From Nitrososphaera sp. (GTDB taxonomy: Archaea; Thermoproteota; Nitrososphaeria; Nitrososphaerales; Nitrososphaeraceae): DNA of 38,748 nucleotides. The notes under the pieces are model-generated. The model did not search any database and was not told the origin of the DNA. It worked only from the letters and a program-made list of their open reading frames with translations. Every line of letters starts with the position of its first letter. Within the stretch, counting starts at the first letter, position 1. The stretch is from NCBI RefSeq assembly GCF_013388945.1, contig NZ_JACAEH010000024.1, positions 1 through 38,748 of the forward strand, written 5' to 3'. The translations under genes were made by a program, and so were the position numbers. Below are positions 22,939 to 31,440 of the stretch, piece after piece.

Positions 22939-23076
22939 ATGGAAGCATACTGCGTGAAGTGCAAAGCCAAGCGCGAAATGAAAGATGCCAAGAAGATTAC
23001 CATGAAAAACGGCAAGCCTGCCACACAGGGCGTCTGCCCCAAGTGCGGCACCAAGATGTTCAGGATAGGCGGTTAA
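22939..23076 (+). CDS. 45-aa zinc ribbon protein (DUF5679-like)
   Basis: A very small protein with two Cys-x2-Cys knuckles (YCVKCKAKR near residue 5 and VCPKCGTKMFR near the end), separated by a Lys-rich segment MKNGKPATQG. The pattern fits a single zinc ribbon as in DUF5679 or topoisomerase C-terminal ribbons. It probably binds nucleic acid or a protein partner. ATG 22939 follows a TATA-like tttttatatac at 22909-22919. The longer frame from 22888 starts inside the preceding gene and is not needed. Confidence 0.85.
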   Translation: MEAYCVKCKAKREMKDAKKITMKNGKPATQGVCPKCGTKMFRIGG

Positions 23077-23079
23077 ACC

Positions 23080-23101
23080 TCTTTCTTTTTTCACTTTTTT
23101 T
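23080..23101 (+). terminator. Poly-T terminator
   Basis: T-rich tracts (TTTCTTTTTT, then ACTTTTTTT) directly after the zinc ribbon gene, as usual for archaeal U-run termination. Confidence 0.5.
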
Positions 23102-23139
23102 CTCTAGATATATTAGCCCAAGGCGTCAAGTGATAATGC

Positions 23140-24090
23140 TTGATAAACATACGGAGCCTTGTCAAGCGCTACAACGGCCTGACCGCTGTAGACGGCCTGA
23201 CGCTTGACATCGGGGAGAACGAGGTCTTTGGGCTTCTGGGCGCAAACGGCGCGGGCAAGACCACGACCATCCACATGCTTGCGACTCTGCTAAAGCCGAC
23301 GTCGGGCACGGCGACTGTGAACGGCTTTGACATCGTCGCGCAGCCTTCAAAGGTGCGCGAAAGCATCGGCATCGTCTTCCAGGCTCCAAGCAGCGACGAC
23401 ATGCTGACAGGATATGAAAACCTGCACATACACTCATTGCTCTATAGCGTCCCGGGCAACATCCGGAAGAAGAGGATAGATGAAGTGCTGGAGCTGGTGG
23501 GGCTGTTTGACAGAAGGCACGACAGGGTCAAGACCTACTCTGGCGGGATGAGGCGCAGGCTCGAGATAGCCCGGGGGCTCCTGCACAAGCCAAAGGTGAT
23601 GTTCCTCGACGAGCCGACGCTGGGACTCGACCCGGCAAGCAGGGAGACGATGTGGAAGTACGTCCGGCGCCTTGTAAAAGAGGAGAAAGTGACCATCATA
23701 CTTACCACGCACTACATGGAAGAGGCGGACCTTTTGTGCGACAGGATTGGAGTGATAGACAAAGGAAGAATAGTCGCGCTCGACACGCCTGCGAACCTGA
23801 AGGCGTCGCTTGGAGGCGACATCATACGAATAAAGACGCATGACAAAAACGCCGGCGAAATTGCAAGAAAGTTTGACTTTGTGCAAAAGGCCGAGTTTGC
23901 CGACGGCTTTCTTGTCCTGTCGGTAAAGGACGCGAGGCGCAGCCTGCCGGCGCTCTTGCAGGTGATAGAGGCCGAGTCAGCCGAGTTCTCAAGCCCTACC
24001 CTCAACGACGTGTTCATCAGGCTGACGGGCAGGAACATCAAAGAGGAGGCCGAGGGCGGCTTTATGGAGAGGTTTGCCAAGTATGATTGA
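23140..24090 (+). CDS. ABC transporter ATP-binding protein (DrrA-type)
   Basis: This 316-aa ATPase has Walker A GANGAGKTT (34-42), a Q-loop FQAPSSDD, signature YSGGMRRRLEIARG, Walker B VMFLDEPTLGLDP and switch His TTHYMEEAD. The C-terminal ~80 residues (IIRIKTHDKNAGE onward, ending NDVFIRLTGR) are the extension seen in DrrA/antibiotic-export and ABC-2 ATPases. It energises export with the permease encoded by the overlapping next gene. TTG start with a tagatatatta box about 30 nt upstream. The substrate is unknown. Confidence 0.95.
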   Translation: MINIRSLVKRYNGLTAVDGLTLDIGENEVFGLLGANGAGKTTTIHMLATLLKPTSGTATVNGFDIVAQPSKVRESIGIVFQAPSSDDMLTGYENLHIHSLLYSVPGNIRKKRIDEVLELVGLFDRRHDRVKTYSGGMRRRLEIARGLLHKPKVMFLDEPTLGLDPASRETMWKYVRRLVKEEKVTIILTTHYMEEADLLCDRIGVIDKGRIVALDTPANLKASLGGDIIRIKTHDKNAGEIARKFDFVQKAEFADGFLVLSVKDARRSLPALLQVIEAESAEFSSPTLNDVFIRLTGRNIKEEAEGGFMERFAKYD

Positions 24091-24847
24091 GGCCCACCTT
24101 GCAAAGGTGTACGCGATATGGCTGCGCGAGTTCAAGGTTTTCCTGCGCGAAAAGAGCAGGCTCGTGGCGTCAACGTTTACGCCCATACTCTGGCTGTTTG
24201 TCATAGGCTCAGGCATCGGCTCTGCCGCAGGCTTTGACGCCGGAAACGTGGACTACCAGACCTTCATCTTCCCCGGCATAATCGCCATGTCTATAATATT
24301 CACGTCGGTGTTTTACGGCTCGTACATCATCTGGGACCGCAAGTTCGACTTTTTGAAAAGCGTGATGGTGGCCCCCGTGAGCCGCGGGACAGTATTTGTT
24401 GGAAAAACACTGGGCGGCATGACGACGTCGCTTGCGCAGGCCATGATCCTGCTTGCCATTGGAGCCGCGATAGGCATACCGTTCACAGCAGTCTCGGTGG
24501 CGCAGGCTGTCGCCGTAATACTGCTGATGTCGTTTGGGCTCACCTCGCTTGGGCTTGCGCTTGGCAGCTACATGTACAGCCTCGAGGGGTTCCAGATGAT
24601 GGTCAGTTTCGTGGTGTTCCCGCTCTTTTTCCTGTCAGGTGCGCTGTTCCCGCTTGACAACCTGCCGTCGTGGCTTGGGGCGCTGACGACTGTAGACCCG
24701 GCCACTTATGGCGTCAGCTCGCTGCGGGGCATGATGCTTGGCATTGGGAGCGCCGATCCGTTGATCGATTTTGGCATACTTGTCGCGTACACTGCCGCGC
24801 TAGGGACATTCGGCATACTTTCTTTCAGGCGTATGAAAGCGGTGTAG
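24083..24847 (+). CDS. ABC-2 type transporter permease
   Basis: A 254-aa membrane protein with six predicted hydrophobic segments and the ABC-2 region: the amphipathic N-terminus IWLREFKVFLREKSRLV, PGIIAMSIIFTSVFYG, the central KFDFLKSVMVAPVSR loop, and the PLFFLSGALFPLDNLP motif typical of DrrB-like permeases. It forms the membrane channel with the ATPase. ATG 24083 overlaps the ATPase stop by 8 nt; TTG 24074 is an upstream alternative. Confidence 0.93.
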   Translation: MIEAHLAKVYAIWLREFKVFLREKSRLVASTFTPILWLFVIGSGIGSAAGFDAGNVDYQTFIFPGIIAMSIIFTSVFYGSYIIWDRKFDFLKSVMVAPVSRGTVFVGKTLGGMTTSLAQAMILLAIGAAIGIPFTAVSVAQAVAVILLMSFGLTSLGLALGSYMYSLEGFQMMVSFVVFPLFFLSGALFPLDNLPSWLGALTTVDPATYGVSSLRGMMLGIGSADPLIDFGILVAYTAALGTFGILSFRRMKAV

Positions 24848-25205
24848 GTTGGTCATGTCGAATACTTGGTATTCTCCTTCTTGGCATCGACTGGGAGGAT
24901 TAGCGTCAGTCTCACGTTCCCCTTCATCGCTTCACCTGCCAAGCCTTTTGAACGGCAAGACACCGTGCCGCCCTTTGCCGCTATCACGGCTTGAGCTTGA
25001 CCATTGCCTTGGGTTTTGCGCCTTGTCACCGGCAACGCCCAACCCGCCCACATCAGACTGCTTGCGCAGTCCTCATCGACTGATGGCTCTGATTCCTGTA
25101 TTCTCTATCTATCATATAATTACAGGAGCACTTCGGGGAGAGGGAGGGGTAGGTGCCAGCCAAATATTCAAGGTTTAATAGAGGTCAGCTAATGTGTTTC
25201 CGCAA
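24848..25205. other. Gene-poor stretch, possible coding remnant
   Basis: 358 nt without a convincing gene. A minus-strand frame stays open from about 25110 down to 24854 (ends KYST-stop); its residues KGLAGEAMKGNVRLTLILPVD look protein-like but have no clear start or domain. It could be the tail of a degraded gene, perhaps mobile-element derived; I cannot confirm this. The end of the spacer holds the tRNA promoter. Confidence 0.35.
25171..25180 (+). promoter_or_regulatory. TATA box of tRNA-Pro
   Basis: aggtttaata ends 26 nt before the first tRNA base, standard archaeal spacing. Confidence 0.55.
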
Positions 25206-25279
25206 GGGGCCATAGTCTAGCTTGGCAGGATGTCAGCCCGGGGCGCTGGAGGTCGTGGGTTCAAATCCCACTGGCCCCA
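25206..25279 (+). tRNA. tRNA-Pro(GGG)
   Basis: 74 nt, no intron. Acceptor stem GGGGCCA(25206-25212)/TGGCCCC(25272-25278), discriminator A25279. D-arm with AGCTTGGCAGG, anticodon stem TCAGC/GCTGG with a T-G pair, loop CCGGGGC giving GGG, T-arm GTGGGTTCAAATCCCAC. Position 33 is C instead of the usual U. CCA is not encoded. The GC-rich core genome ends here and an accessory region begins on its 3' side. Confidence 0.93.
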
Positions 25280-25340
25280 CTTAACTTTACTATCGTTGCA
25301 GCTCGCTGCATGCCTAGAGTCGCTGCCAGCAAAGATACCG

Positions 25341-27716
25341 TCATGCGACCTCCCTGATGCTGAACATTTTGTACTGGACAGAGGAGACAGCGTCGTTCCT
25401 GATGAATGCAGAAACTCCCGACCAAAGGACCTTTGCATCTTCGGGAATGCCGCACGTCTTCTGCACATCCAGCCCAGATTCATATTGTCCCCAGCCTCCC
25501 TTATCGGTATACTCCATCAGCTTCTTCCAGTCTCCGCCATCCTTGCCATCTGTCAGATCCCTGTACAATTCCAGCTTTACGTTTTGTCCGCCGTCGACGG
25601 TCTTCAGGACAAACTTGTATCCTACCCATGTGTTTTTCGGCAGGGTCTTGTCAGGGGTACTCCACCATGTAGAAAGGTCTGGTCCTGGGCGCGTTTCGCT
25701 ATAGGCTCCATGATGCACTATCTCCTTCTGGAAGTTTATTCGTCCATCGTACAGCATCCTGCCATAATACCCTGCTCCAAGGCACGGGTCAATATGTGCG
25801 TCCTGATGGTTTGTCCTTGAGCCAGCAACGAATCCTTGGTAGCTGAGGGTCTTTGTTTCGCTTATGCGCTTTGCGTAGAATGTGAGTTCGGTGTTTGTCC
25901 AGGTTTTTGATTTCTGGACATCGTAGACGTACATTCTAGGGGAGTTGCCGCTCATCGTGGCGATGCCCAGACCGTCTATCTTCACCGTTCCGTCGCCTCG
26001 GGCGACAAGTTCAGAATTGTACGGGTCGCGCTCTCCAGATAGCAAGGTTCTGACCTTGCCATTATCCCAGTTGGAGTACCATTCTCTTCCACTGGGAATG
26101 GTCTTGTAAATCATTGCAATTCCAAACCTGTCCTTTGTGATAGCCGGGGCAATCACCGTCACATTTTGCGAAGCTGTAGATGTGTTGCCCGAAGCGTCCG
26201 TCACAGTCCAAGTTACAATGGTGGTACCTACGGGGAAGACCGGATCCGGGCTTGCTTCTGCACTTGTGCTCTCTGCAGCGTATCCGTGGGTTTGCTTCAG
26301 TACCATGTACATGTCATAATTCGGAAAACTTTGCCAGTATGTAGTGTAGTATTGCAGGTATGCATTTGCACCGTCGAATGTATCTTTGCTGTCCTGGTCC
26401 ACCGAAACTGCCACGTAGTTTCCATAGCTGCCTCCGCTGTACTTGATTCCGATCTTATCTCCAACTTCTATCCTGTACAGCTCGTCGCCGGAAAGTGCGA
26501 ATGTATAGTCTGTGTAGTCCTTTGCGATCTTGCTCACGTCCAGATTTCCAAAGAGCTTGTGAACACTTAGATCGACATTGAACACGCCTATCTGCGCCGT
26601 ACCTATAGGCGATCCCACCTTCTTCATTCTAAGAGTTATCTGGTCTATGCTCTTGCCCACCAGTTGGGATGGCTCCGTGACTACCTCTACGTGCGCTTGT
26701 CTGCCCGAGTGCATGCTTAATCCAAAGGAAGCCGTAGTATCAGACATGTGCGTTACTGGATATGTTTCATCGGGCGTAACAGTAGGAAGTCGGATAGGGG
26801 CGTCGTTTGCGATAACCGGCGACGGGTCGACGAGATCGGCTGCGGTAGCCATACCCAGTGCAACGGGGGTCAACGTTCCTGTTGACTCTATTGTAATATC
26901 GGGCGGCGCGATTATTGCAGGTGCAGTGGTATCCCTGACTGTTATGCTCTGGACGGCTGTCGAAATATTGCCCGAAGCGTCAGTCGCGGTCCAAATCACT
27001 GACGTCGTATCCATCGGAAATGCTGCAGGCGCGTCGTTTGTCACGACAGGTGAAGGATCCATATCATCTATCACTGTCGGAGTTCCAATGGACACTTCGG
27101 TCATAGGGCCGTTTGCTTCTACAGTCATGTCCGCTGGAGCCAAGATCAGGGGACCTGCGACGTCGGCCATCCCATAGACCCTGACCTCGTTAATCGAAGA
27201 CCAGTTGTTCTGCGTGTTTCCATAGACTGCGATCTTGACGTGCCTAGCTAAAGTATCCGGAAAGTCGGCAGTCTCGAAATTGGTGGTGCCGCCACTGGTA
27301 GTCCCGTAAAATATAGGTGTAAAATTATCGCCGTCAGTTGAAACGGATATCTCGAAAGTTGTCTTTCGTATGTCTCCCCTGAACCAAGCTATATCCAGGT
27401 AATTTACCATCTTGGCAGAGTCCATGTTCAGTGTTATCCATGAGCCTTTTCCCTCATTCGACCACCTTGTGACCAGATCACCGTCGATGATGTTCTCTGG
27501 CACGTTGGTAGAACCCGGCTCGTAGCCTATGGCAGTAACGCTTAGCGCAGGGAGGATTGTCGGGATCGCTTCCTCACCACTTGTCACCATGTATGAAAAG
27601 GGCATGGTGGCAAGCAGCGCCACAAAAGCCAAGGCAGACAGCCTCTTGGCAATTGAGGGTGTTCTGGACAGAGAGGTCGTGCTTGAGCTGTTTGATAGTC
27701 GTTTCCCAAATTTCAC
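25341..27716 (-). CDS. Secreted multidomain discoidin/HYR protein
   Basis: 791 aa. Signal peptide ~24-45 after a Ser-rich, basic N-terminus. Domains: F5/8 type C (discoidin) carbohydrate-binding fold ~55-182 (NIIDGDLVTRWSNEGKGSW, INEVRVYG); HYR module 1 ~185-260 (VIWTATDASGN); HYR module 2 split into ~263-307 and ~485-520 (VTWTVTDASGN) by a ~157-aa inserted domain (320-477, QLVGKSIDQITLRMKKVGSP); C-terminal ~267-aa domain (525-791), also found in the protein at 28440. No catalytic residues recognised in the last domain; a jelly-roll glycan-binding or lyase-like fold is possible. GTG start with a gatttatc box ~25 nt upstream. Probably extracellular and sugar-binding. Confidence 0.88.
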   Translation of the reverse strand: MKFGKRLSNSSSTTSLSRTPSIAKRLSALAFVALLATMPFSYMVTSGEEAIPTILPALSVTAIGYEPGSTNVPENIIDGDLVTRWSNEGKGSWITLNMDSAKMVNYLDIAWFRGDIRKTTFEISVSTDGDNFTPIFYGTTSGGTTNFETADFPDTLARHVKIAVYGNTQNNWSSINEVRVYGMADVAGPLILAPADMTVEANGPMTEVSIGTPTVIDDMDPSPVVTNDAPAAFPMDTTSVIWTATDASGNISTAVQSITVRDTTAPAIIAPPDITIESTGTLTPVALGMATAADLVDPSPVIANDAPIRLPTVTPDETYPVTHMSDTTASFGLSMHSGRQAHVEVVTEPSQLVGKSIDQITLRMKKVGSPIGTAQIGVFNVDLSVHKLFGNLDVSKIAKDYTDYTFALSGDELYRIEVGDKIGIKYSGGSYGNYVAVSVDQDSKDTFDGANAYLQYYTTYWQSFPNYDMYMVLKQTHGYAAESTSAEASPDPVFPVGTTIVTWTVTDASGNTSTASQNVTVIAPAITKDRFGIAMIYKTIPSGREWYSNWDNGKVRTLLSGERDPYNSELVARGDGTVKIDGLGIATMSGNSPRMYVYDVQKSKTWTNTELTFYAKRISETKTLSYQGFVAGSRTNHQDAHIDPCLGAGYYGRMLYDGRINFQKEIVHHGAYSETRPGPDLSTWWSTPDKTLPKNTWVGYKFVLKTVDGGQNVKLELYRDLTDGKDGGDWKKLMEYTDKGGWGQYESGLDVQKTCGIPEDAKVLWSGVSAFIRNDAVSSVQYKMFSIREVA

Positions 27717-27951
27717 GCACTTTAAGTTGAGTCAACTGGATAAATCCTGGCGCGTGTGACTGAGATCTACAACATGTAGTGCGCGTGTATGTTGTCAGAA
27801 CGCACAATAGAAAGATATTCCGGAAACAGAACGCGACAAGGCAGATCAGAAATCTCGTGTCCATTTACCTGTGGATTCTCGAAAAGAAAACCCGGAAATT
27901 CTTTTTGAAATGAGCTCTATCGATTAATCTGTCGCGACGTAGAAATCCTCG
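27717..27951. other. Divergent intergenic region
   Basis: Holds the promoter of the 791-aa protein (minus-strand box near 27740-27747) and that of the small plus-strand gene at 27952. No further gene or repeat seen. Confidence 0.4.
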
Positions 27952-28167
27952 ATGGAATCTTCGCGCAATACCATCAAACGCATGGTCTGGCTATGCCGTG
28001 CCGAAGATAATATAGACAAGAAAGTAGAGATTCTCAAATCTCTCAACTTGCTTCTGCCGATTTCAAAGAGAATCAAGCTGCAGTCGATGTTCACACGCGA
28101 CTACATCGAAAGCGTGCTTTCCCGCATGGAGGAATTGGAAGAAGAGAATGGTCAGGTGGCAAGGTGA
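27952..28167 (+). CDS. Small helical protein of unknown function
   Basis: A 71-aa charged protein, probably two or three helices (a Lys-rich middle and an acidic tail with RMEELEEENG). No cysteines apart from one, no membrane segment and no recognisable family. ATG start; no strong promoter signal. The following small zinc-binding ORF overlaps its end by 20 nt, so the two may be translated together. Confidence 0.5.
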   Translation: MESSRNTIKRMVWLCRAEDNIDKKVEILKSLNLLLPISKRIKLQSMFTRDYIESVLSRMEELEEENGQVAR

Positions 28168-28285
28168 CCATGCTCATTATTGCGACTACTGTCGCAAGGC
28201 ATACTCTTGCCCGCTGGACAAGAGGGAATGCAAGCTGCCCTGGAAGACTGGACATAACGACCATTTTCTTGCTCTCAAAAGCTAG
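28148..28285 (+). CDS. 45-aa Cys/His-rich small protein (putative zinc finger)
   Basis: A short frame, ATG 28148 to TAG 28283-28285. It encodes HYCDYC, KAYSC, REC and a C-terminal GHNDH: a dense Cys/His set (four Cys, several His) that is unlikely by chance and suits one zinc site. It overlaps the previous gene's 3' end in another frame. No homology is claimed. The basic/aromatic residues (KLPWKTGH) could contact nucleic acid. Confidence 0.55.
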   Translation: MVRWQGDHAHYCDYCRKAYSCPLDKRECKLPWKTGHNDHFLALKS

Positions 28286-28428
28286 AACAGATCGCAACGA
28301 GATTATACTAAATATTTCTGTGATGACTTTCCAGTATCGCCTTACATACCTCTTAAATAGTATCTTACAAGCCCAGTGAGAGAGAATAATTGCAACACAC
28401 AAAATCGCAACTCTCAAACAAACACGAC

Positions 28429-28434
28429 GGGTGA
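28429..28434 (+). promoter_or_regulatory. Shine-Dalgarno deciding the start at 28440
   Basis: GGGTGA ends 5 nt before ATG 28440, favouring it over GTG 28431, which is part of the motif itself. A TATA-like cttaaatag lies near 28350-28358, giving a leadered mRNA of about 60 nt. Confidence 0.45.
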
Positions 28435-28439
28435 ACAAG

Positions 28440-30053
28440 ATGAGCTCGAGACTTGCATTGTTATTCTTTCTTACAGGCTCGTTGCTCGCCGCGACCTTCG
28501 CGGCACTCCCGAACCCCCCAGCAGAAGCAGTCTGCTACACATCCAGCGCTGTTGCGCTATCTTCCAGCGGATACCAGTCAGGCAGTCCTCCGGAAAATAC
28601 CATGGACGGCAGCCTCGTCACAGGATGGGCCGATGAGGGCAAAGGCTCGTGGATCAAGTACAATATCGGAACACAGAAAAGCGTGTGCTATGTAGACATC
28701 GCTTGGTACAAAGGAACAGAACGCCAGTACACCTTCGCGGTATCAACATCAACGGATGGCATAAACTACACAGATGCCTACACTGGCAAGAGCAGTGGCT
28801 CGACGCTCTCTCTACAAAGGTACGACTTTCCAGATAGGCTAGCCAAGTACATCATGATCAAGGTCAATGGCAACACCGAGAACGACTGGGCGGCCATCAA
28901 CGAGGTGAAAATCCATTACTACTCGCCTTCTATCGACACAACCGTTCCGGCAGTTTCGATAACATCGCCATCTTCAGGTTCCAGCGTTGCGGGCCCTTCA
29001 TCGGGTGTAACAGTCAACATAACGGGTACCTCCTCAGACAGCGGAAGCGGTGTGAGGTTCGTAGAGGTGAGGACCCAGAACACGTCGTACCAGCCAGCGA
29101 TCCCCAAGGATGCGGGCGACTGGTCGACCTGGAAGCACACCCGGGTGCTCCCGCCCGGCACACACACGCTGATCGCAAGAGCCACAGACAACGCCGGAAA
29201 CGAAAGATGGTACACAACCAAGGTGGTAGTGACATCCACGGAAACAGACAAGTTTGGAATTACCAAGTTGCATGACACCAAGAGCGGCGGAAGAGAATGG
29301 CTTGCCAAGTGGAACTCAAACCCTCGAACCCTTGGATGGGGATGGGACCCTTACGACCCGGAATTTGACATTCACGGCCAGATCAACTACGTCAAGGTCA
29401 ATGGCGATGGGACAGCGAGGGTGAGCGGCGATGCTCCAAGGTTCTACATACATGACAAAACGAATTCAAAGAACTGGCAGAATGTCGAAATAACCTATTA
29501 CGTCAAACGGATAAGCGAGTCCAAATCGGCCACCTACCAGGCGTTCACTGCAGGAGCAAGGAATGGCTGGGCTGAAAGCAAGGACAACTGCGACGGCTTT
29601 GGGTACTACGGCATGATGAAGTTCAACGGTCAGGCAGTATTCCAGAAGGAGCTCATAAATCACGTCGCCTACAGTACGCTGGCACCATATCCGTGGCCTA
29701 CGCCATGGTCAGGGGACGGCCCATTCCCGAAAGACCAGTGGATAGGCGTAAAGTTCATAGTACAAAATATCAATGGTGGCAAGGGCGTCAAGCTACAGAT
29801 GTACTATGACACCACCGACGGAAAGAATGGTGGCAACTGGCAGAAGGCAGCCGAGTATGTGGATAATGGCAGCTGGTTTGCCTCAGGAGTACCGTGGGGC
29901 AGCAACGCCTACACGTGGATAGACTGCGGCAGCTGGAGAGCCCAGAACTGGGTGATCACCAATGGGTACCCTACGGTAATGCTGCGGAGCGACTACATCT
30001 CGGCGGCTGACTACAAGAAATTCTCCGTAAGAGAGATAAACCCACTGCCGTGA
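28440..30053 (+). CDS. Secreted discoidin/Ig-like protein
   Basis: About 537 aa (numbers below from GTG 28431). Signal peptide ~1-33 (hydrophobic LALLFFLTG..LLAATFAA). Discoidin/F5-8C domain ~36-165 (NTMDGSLVTGWADEGKGSW, INEVKIHYY), close to that of the 791-aa neighbour. Ig-like domain ~170-268 (SVAGPSSGVTVNITG; ARATDNAGNERW), also present at the C-terminus of the copper oxidase at 32672. C-terminal domain ~271-540 is homologous to the last domain of the 791-aa protein (FGITKLHDT..GREW; KFSVREI). An extracellular glycan-binding or modifying role is inferred; no catalytic site recognised. A strong terminator follows. Confidence 0.88.
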   Translation: MSSRLALLFFLTGSLLAATFAALPNPPAEAVCYTSSAVALSSSGYQSGSPPENTMDGSLVTGWADEGKGSWIKYNIGTQKSVCYVDIAWYKGTERQYTFAVSTSTDGINYTDAYTGKSSGSTLSLQRYDFPDRLAKYIMIKVNGNTENDWAAINEVKIHYYSPSIDTTVPAVSITSPSSGSSVAGPSSGVTVNITGTSSDSGSGVRFVEVRTQNTSYQPAIPKDAGDWSTWKHTRVLPPGTHTLIARATDNAGNERWYTTKVVVTSTETDKFGITKLHDTKSGGREWLAKWNSNPRTLGWGWDPYDPEFDIHGQINYVKVNGDGTARVSGDAPRFYIHDKTNSKNWQNVEITYYVKRISESKSATYQAFTAGARNGWAESKDNCDGFGYYGMMKFNGQAVFQKELINHVAYSTLAPYPWPTPWSGDGPFPKDQWIGVKFIVQNINGGKGVKLQMYYDTTDGKNGGNWQKAAEYVDNGSWFASGVPWGSNAYTWIDCGSWRAQNWVITNGYPTVMLRSDYISAADYKKFSVREINPLP

Positions 30054-30070
30054 CTGCCGAGGCTACCTGA

Positions 30071-30101
30071 CGCGGGGTCTTTTTAACCCGCGGTTTTTTT
30101 T
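30071..30101 (+). terminator. Hairpin plus T-run terminator
   Basis: CGCGGG (30071-30076) pairs with CCCGCG (30087-30092) around a 10-nt loop, followed by eight T (30094-30101), 18 nt after the secreted protein's stop codon. Confidence 0.7.
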
Positions 30102-30473
30102 ATAACACTCGAAACACAGGTCATTGTATGCTACATCTATTTTCGTATGGCAGAGCACGCACAACATCAAATCTTCCCCGCCCCCTGTATCTTCGGCATC
30201 AAGGGTTCAGACGATGTGGTCAAGCCTGCATTATCCATGAAGGGAATCATTTCTCTCCCAATAGATTTCCGCAAAAGTATATCTGACTTGCACCTACAAC
30301 ATAGCAACAACAAGGTTGCAAAGTGTCACAAAGGTCATGAATTATGGGAACCTGTTGCAAAAAGTGCATTTGGCGTCACCTCAAAAGTCGGTGAATGCCT
30401 AAGACAGATGTCTTTACTATGAGACTATTCTGGACTTTAAGCATTAATAGTTCCTGACGATTCATAAAGTGGG
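30102..30473. other. Spacer with a doubtful 91-codon ORF
   Basis: A frame 30147-30422 could encode 91 aa including KCHKGHELW, but it has no clear promoter, no recognised domain and mixed composition, so I do not call it a gene. The end of the stretch holds the A/T-rich promoter (gactttaagcattaatag, ~30433-30450) of the regulator at 30474. Confidence 0.35.
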
Positions 30474-31439
30474 GTGGGACGCGCAAAGGGTGGGTCTTTG
30501 AATGGCAGCATATCCATAGTACCGTTTAGGTGCATCGTGTTCGACGGCGATGGCATGGCCACTTTTTCGGTGCCGGAAAAAGCATTTGAGGAGCTGTCAA
30601 AAGACCCAGAAAGGTACTGCGCCGTGCTGATCAACACCAAGATGAACGTCCATCTTGCGCACGAACTGTTCAAAGCCAAAAAAGTGAACAGCCACCTCAA
30701 GGTTCTGCTGGCGGCAGGTGTAAAGGAAAGTGACGGAGACCTTCTGGGCATGGTGGATAAGGTCATACCTGCGGGAACGAAAAAGGAGCATGTATTTGAG
30801 ATAATTGCTGAACTGTACGGTTCAACAGAGTCCTCCAGAAAGAGGCTCTTGCTCGAGAAATTAGAGTTCCTGGGCGCCCAGCAGCAAGCATTCAAGAATT
30901 TTTCAGCCAGCCAGCTGGAAGGGATCGTGACTAGCCTTACAAACCTACTATCCAGGCACACAGCCAAGACGGGCGGCATCAAGCTTTCCACGGTGGACAA
31001 AAAAGTGCTCAAAAGCCTTATCACGTCGAAGGGGCACGTTTCTTCCCTTCTTCTTTCGAAGAAGCTGGGCATCCCGCTAACAACAGTCCAGCGGCACAGG
31101 AAGAGGCTCGAAAAGGAATTTCTGGAATACTCTTACAATCTGAAAGTCGCCAAATTCGGTCTACGTAACGCAGACATTCTGATTCACATCAAAAGCGGAA
31201 CCATGGAAAAAGTTGCAGAGCGTCTCCTTGAGTTGGACCGGGTTGTGAGTGTCAGCCGCGCCATAGGCACCAGTAACATTGACCTTCGAGCGAGGATAAT
31301 TTTTCAAGATAACCTCGAACTCTCAAAGTTCATCGAGAAGGTGAGGGCCATTGACGGAGTGGGTGAGGTGATGTGGATGGAGAGCATACAGCAGATGGGA
31401 AGCAACGATCTCCCGTTCCTGCGCATTCTCGAAGACTGA
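30474..31439 (+). CDS. Transcription regulator: receiver-like domain, HTH, AsnC-type domain
   Basis: A 321-aa protein. Residues ~15-105 (FRCIVFDGDG...AVLINTKM...HLKVLLAAGV...VDKVIPAG) follow the alternating strand/helix pattern of a response-regulator receiver; the usual phospho-acceptor Asp position reads LINTKMN, so it is probably a degenerate, non-phosphorylated receiver. Residues ~170-225 form a helix-turn-helix (LLSKKLGIPLTTVQRHRKRLEKE). Residues ~235-310 match an AsnC/Lrp-type ligand domain (ADILIHIKSGTMEKVAERLLELDRVVSVSRAIGTSNIDLRARI). The combination is unusual. GTG 30474 or TTG 30498 could be the start. Targets unknown; the neighbouring surface genes are candidates. Confidence 0.8.
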   Translation: MGRAKGGSLNGSISIVPFRCIVFDGDGMATFSVPEKAFEELSKDPERYCAVLINTKMNVHLAHELFKAKKVNSHLKVLLAAGVKESDGDLLGMVDKVIPAGTKKEHVFEIIAELYGSTESSRKRLLLEKLEFLGAQQQAFKNFSASQLEGIVTSLTNLLSRHTAKTGGIKLSTVDKKVLKSLITSKGHVSSLLLSKKLGIPLTTVQRHRKRLEKEFLEYSYNLKVAKFGLRNADILIHIKSGTMEKVAERLLELDRVVSVSRAIGTSNIDLRARIIFQDNLELSKFIEKVRAIDGVGEVMWMESIQQMGSNDLPFLRILED

Positions 31440-31440
31440 T

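Noticed and set aside
30147-30422. 91-codon ORF with KCHKGHELW
   Set aside because: No promoter, domain or clear composition signal; kept only as a doubtful frame in the spacer.
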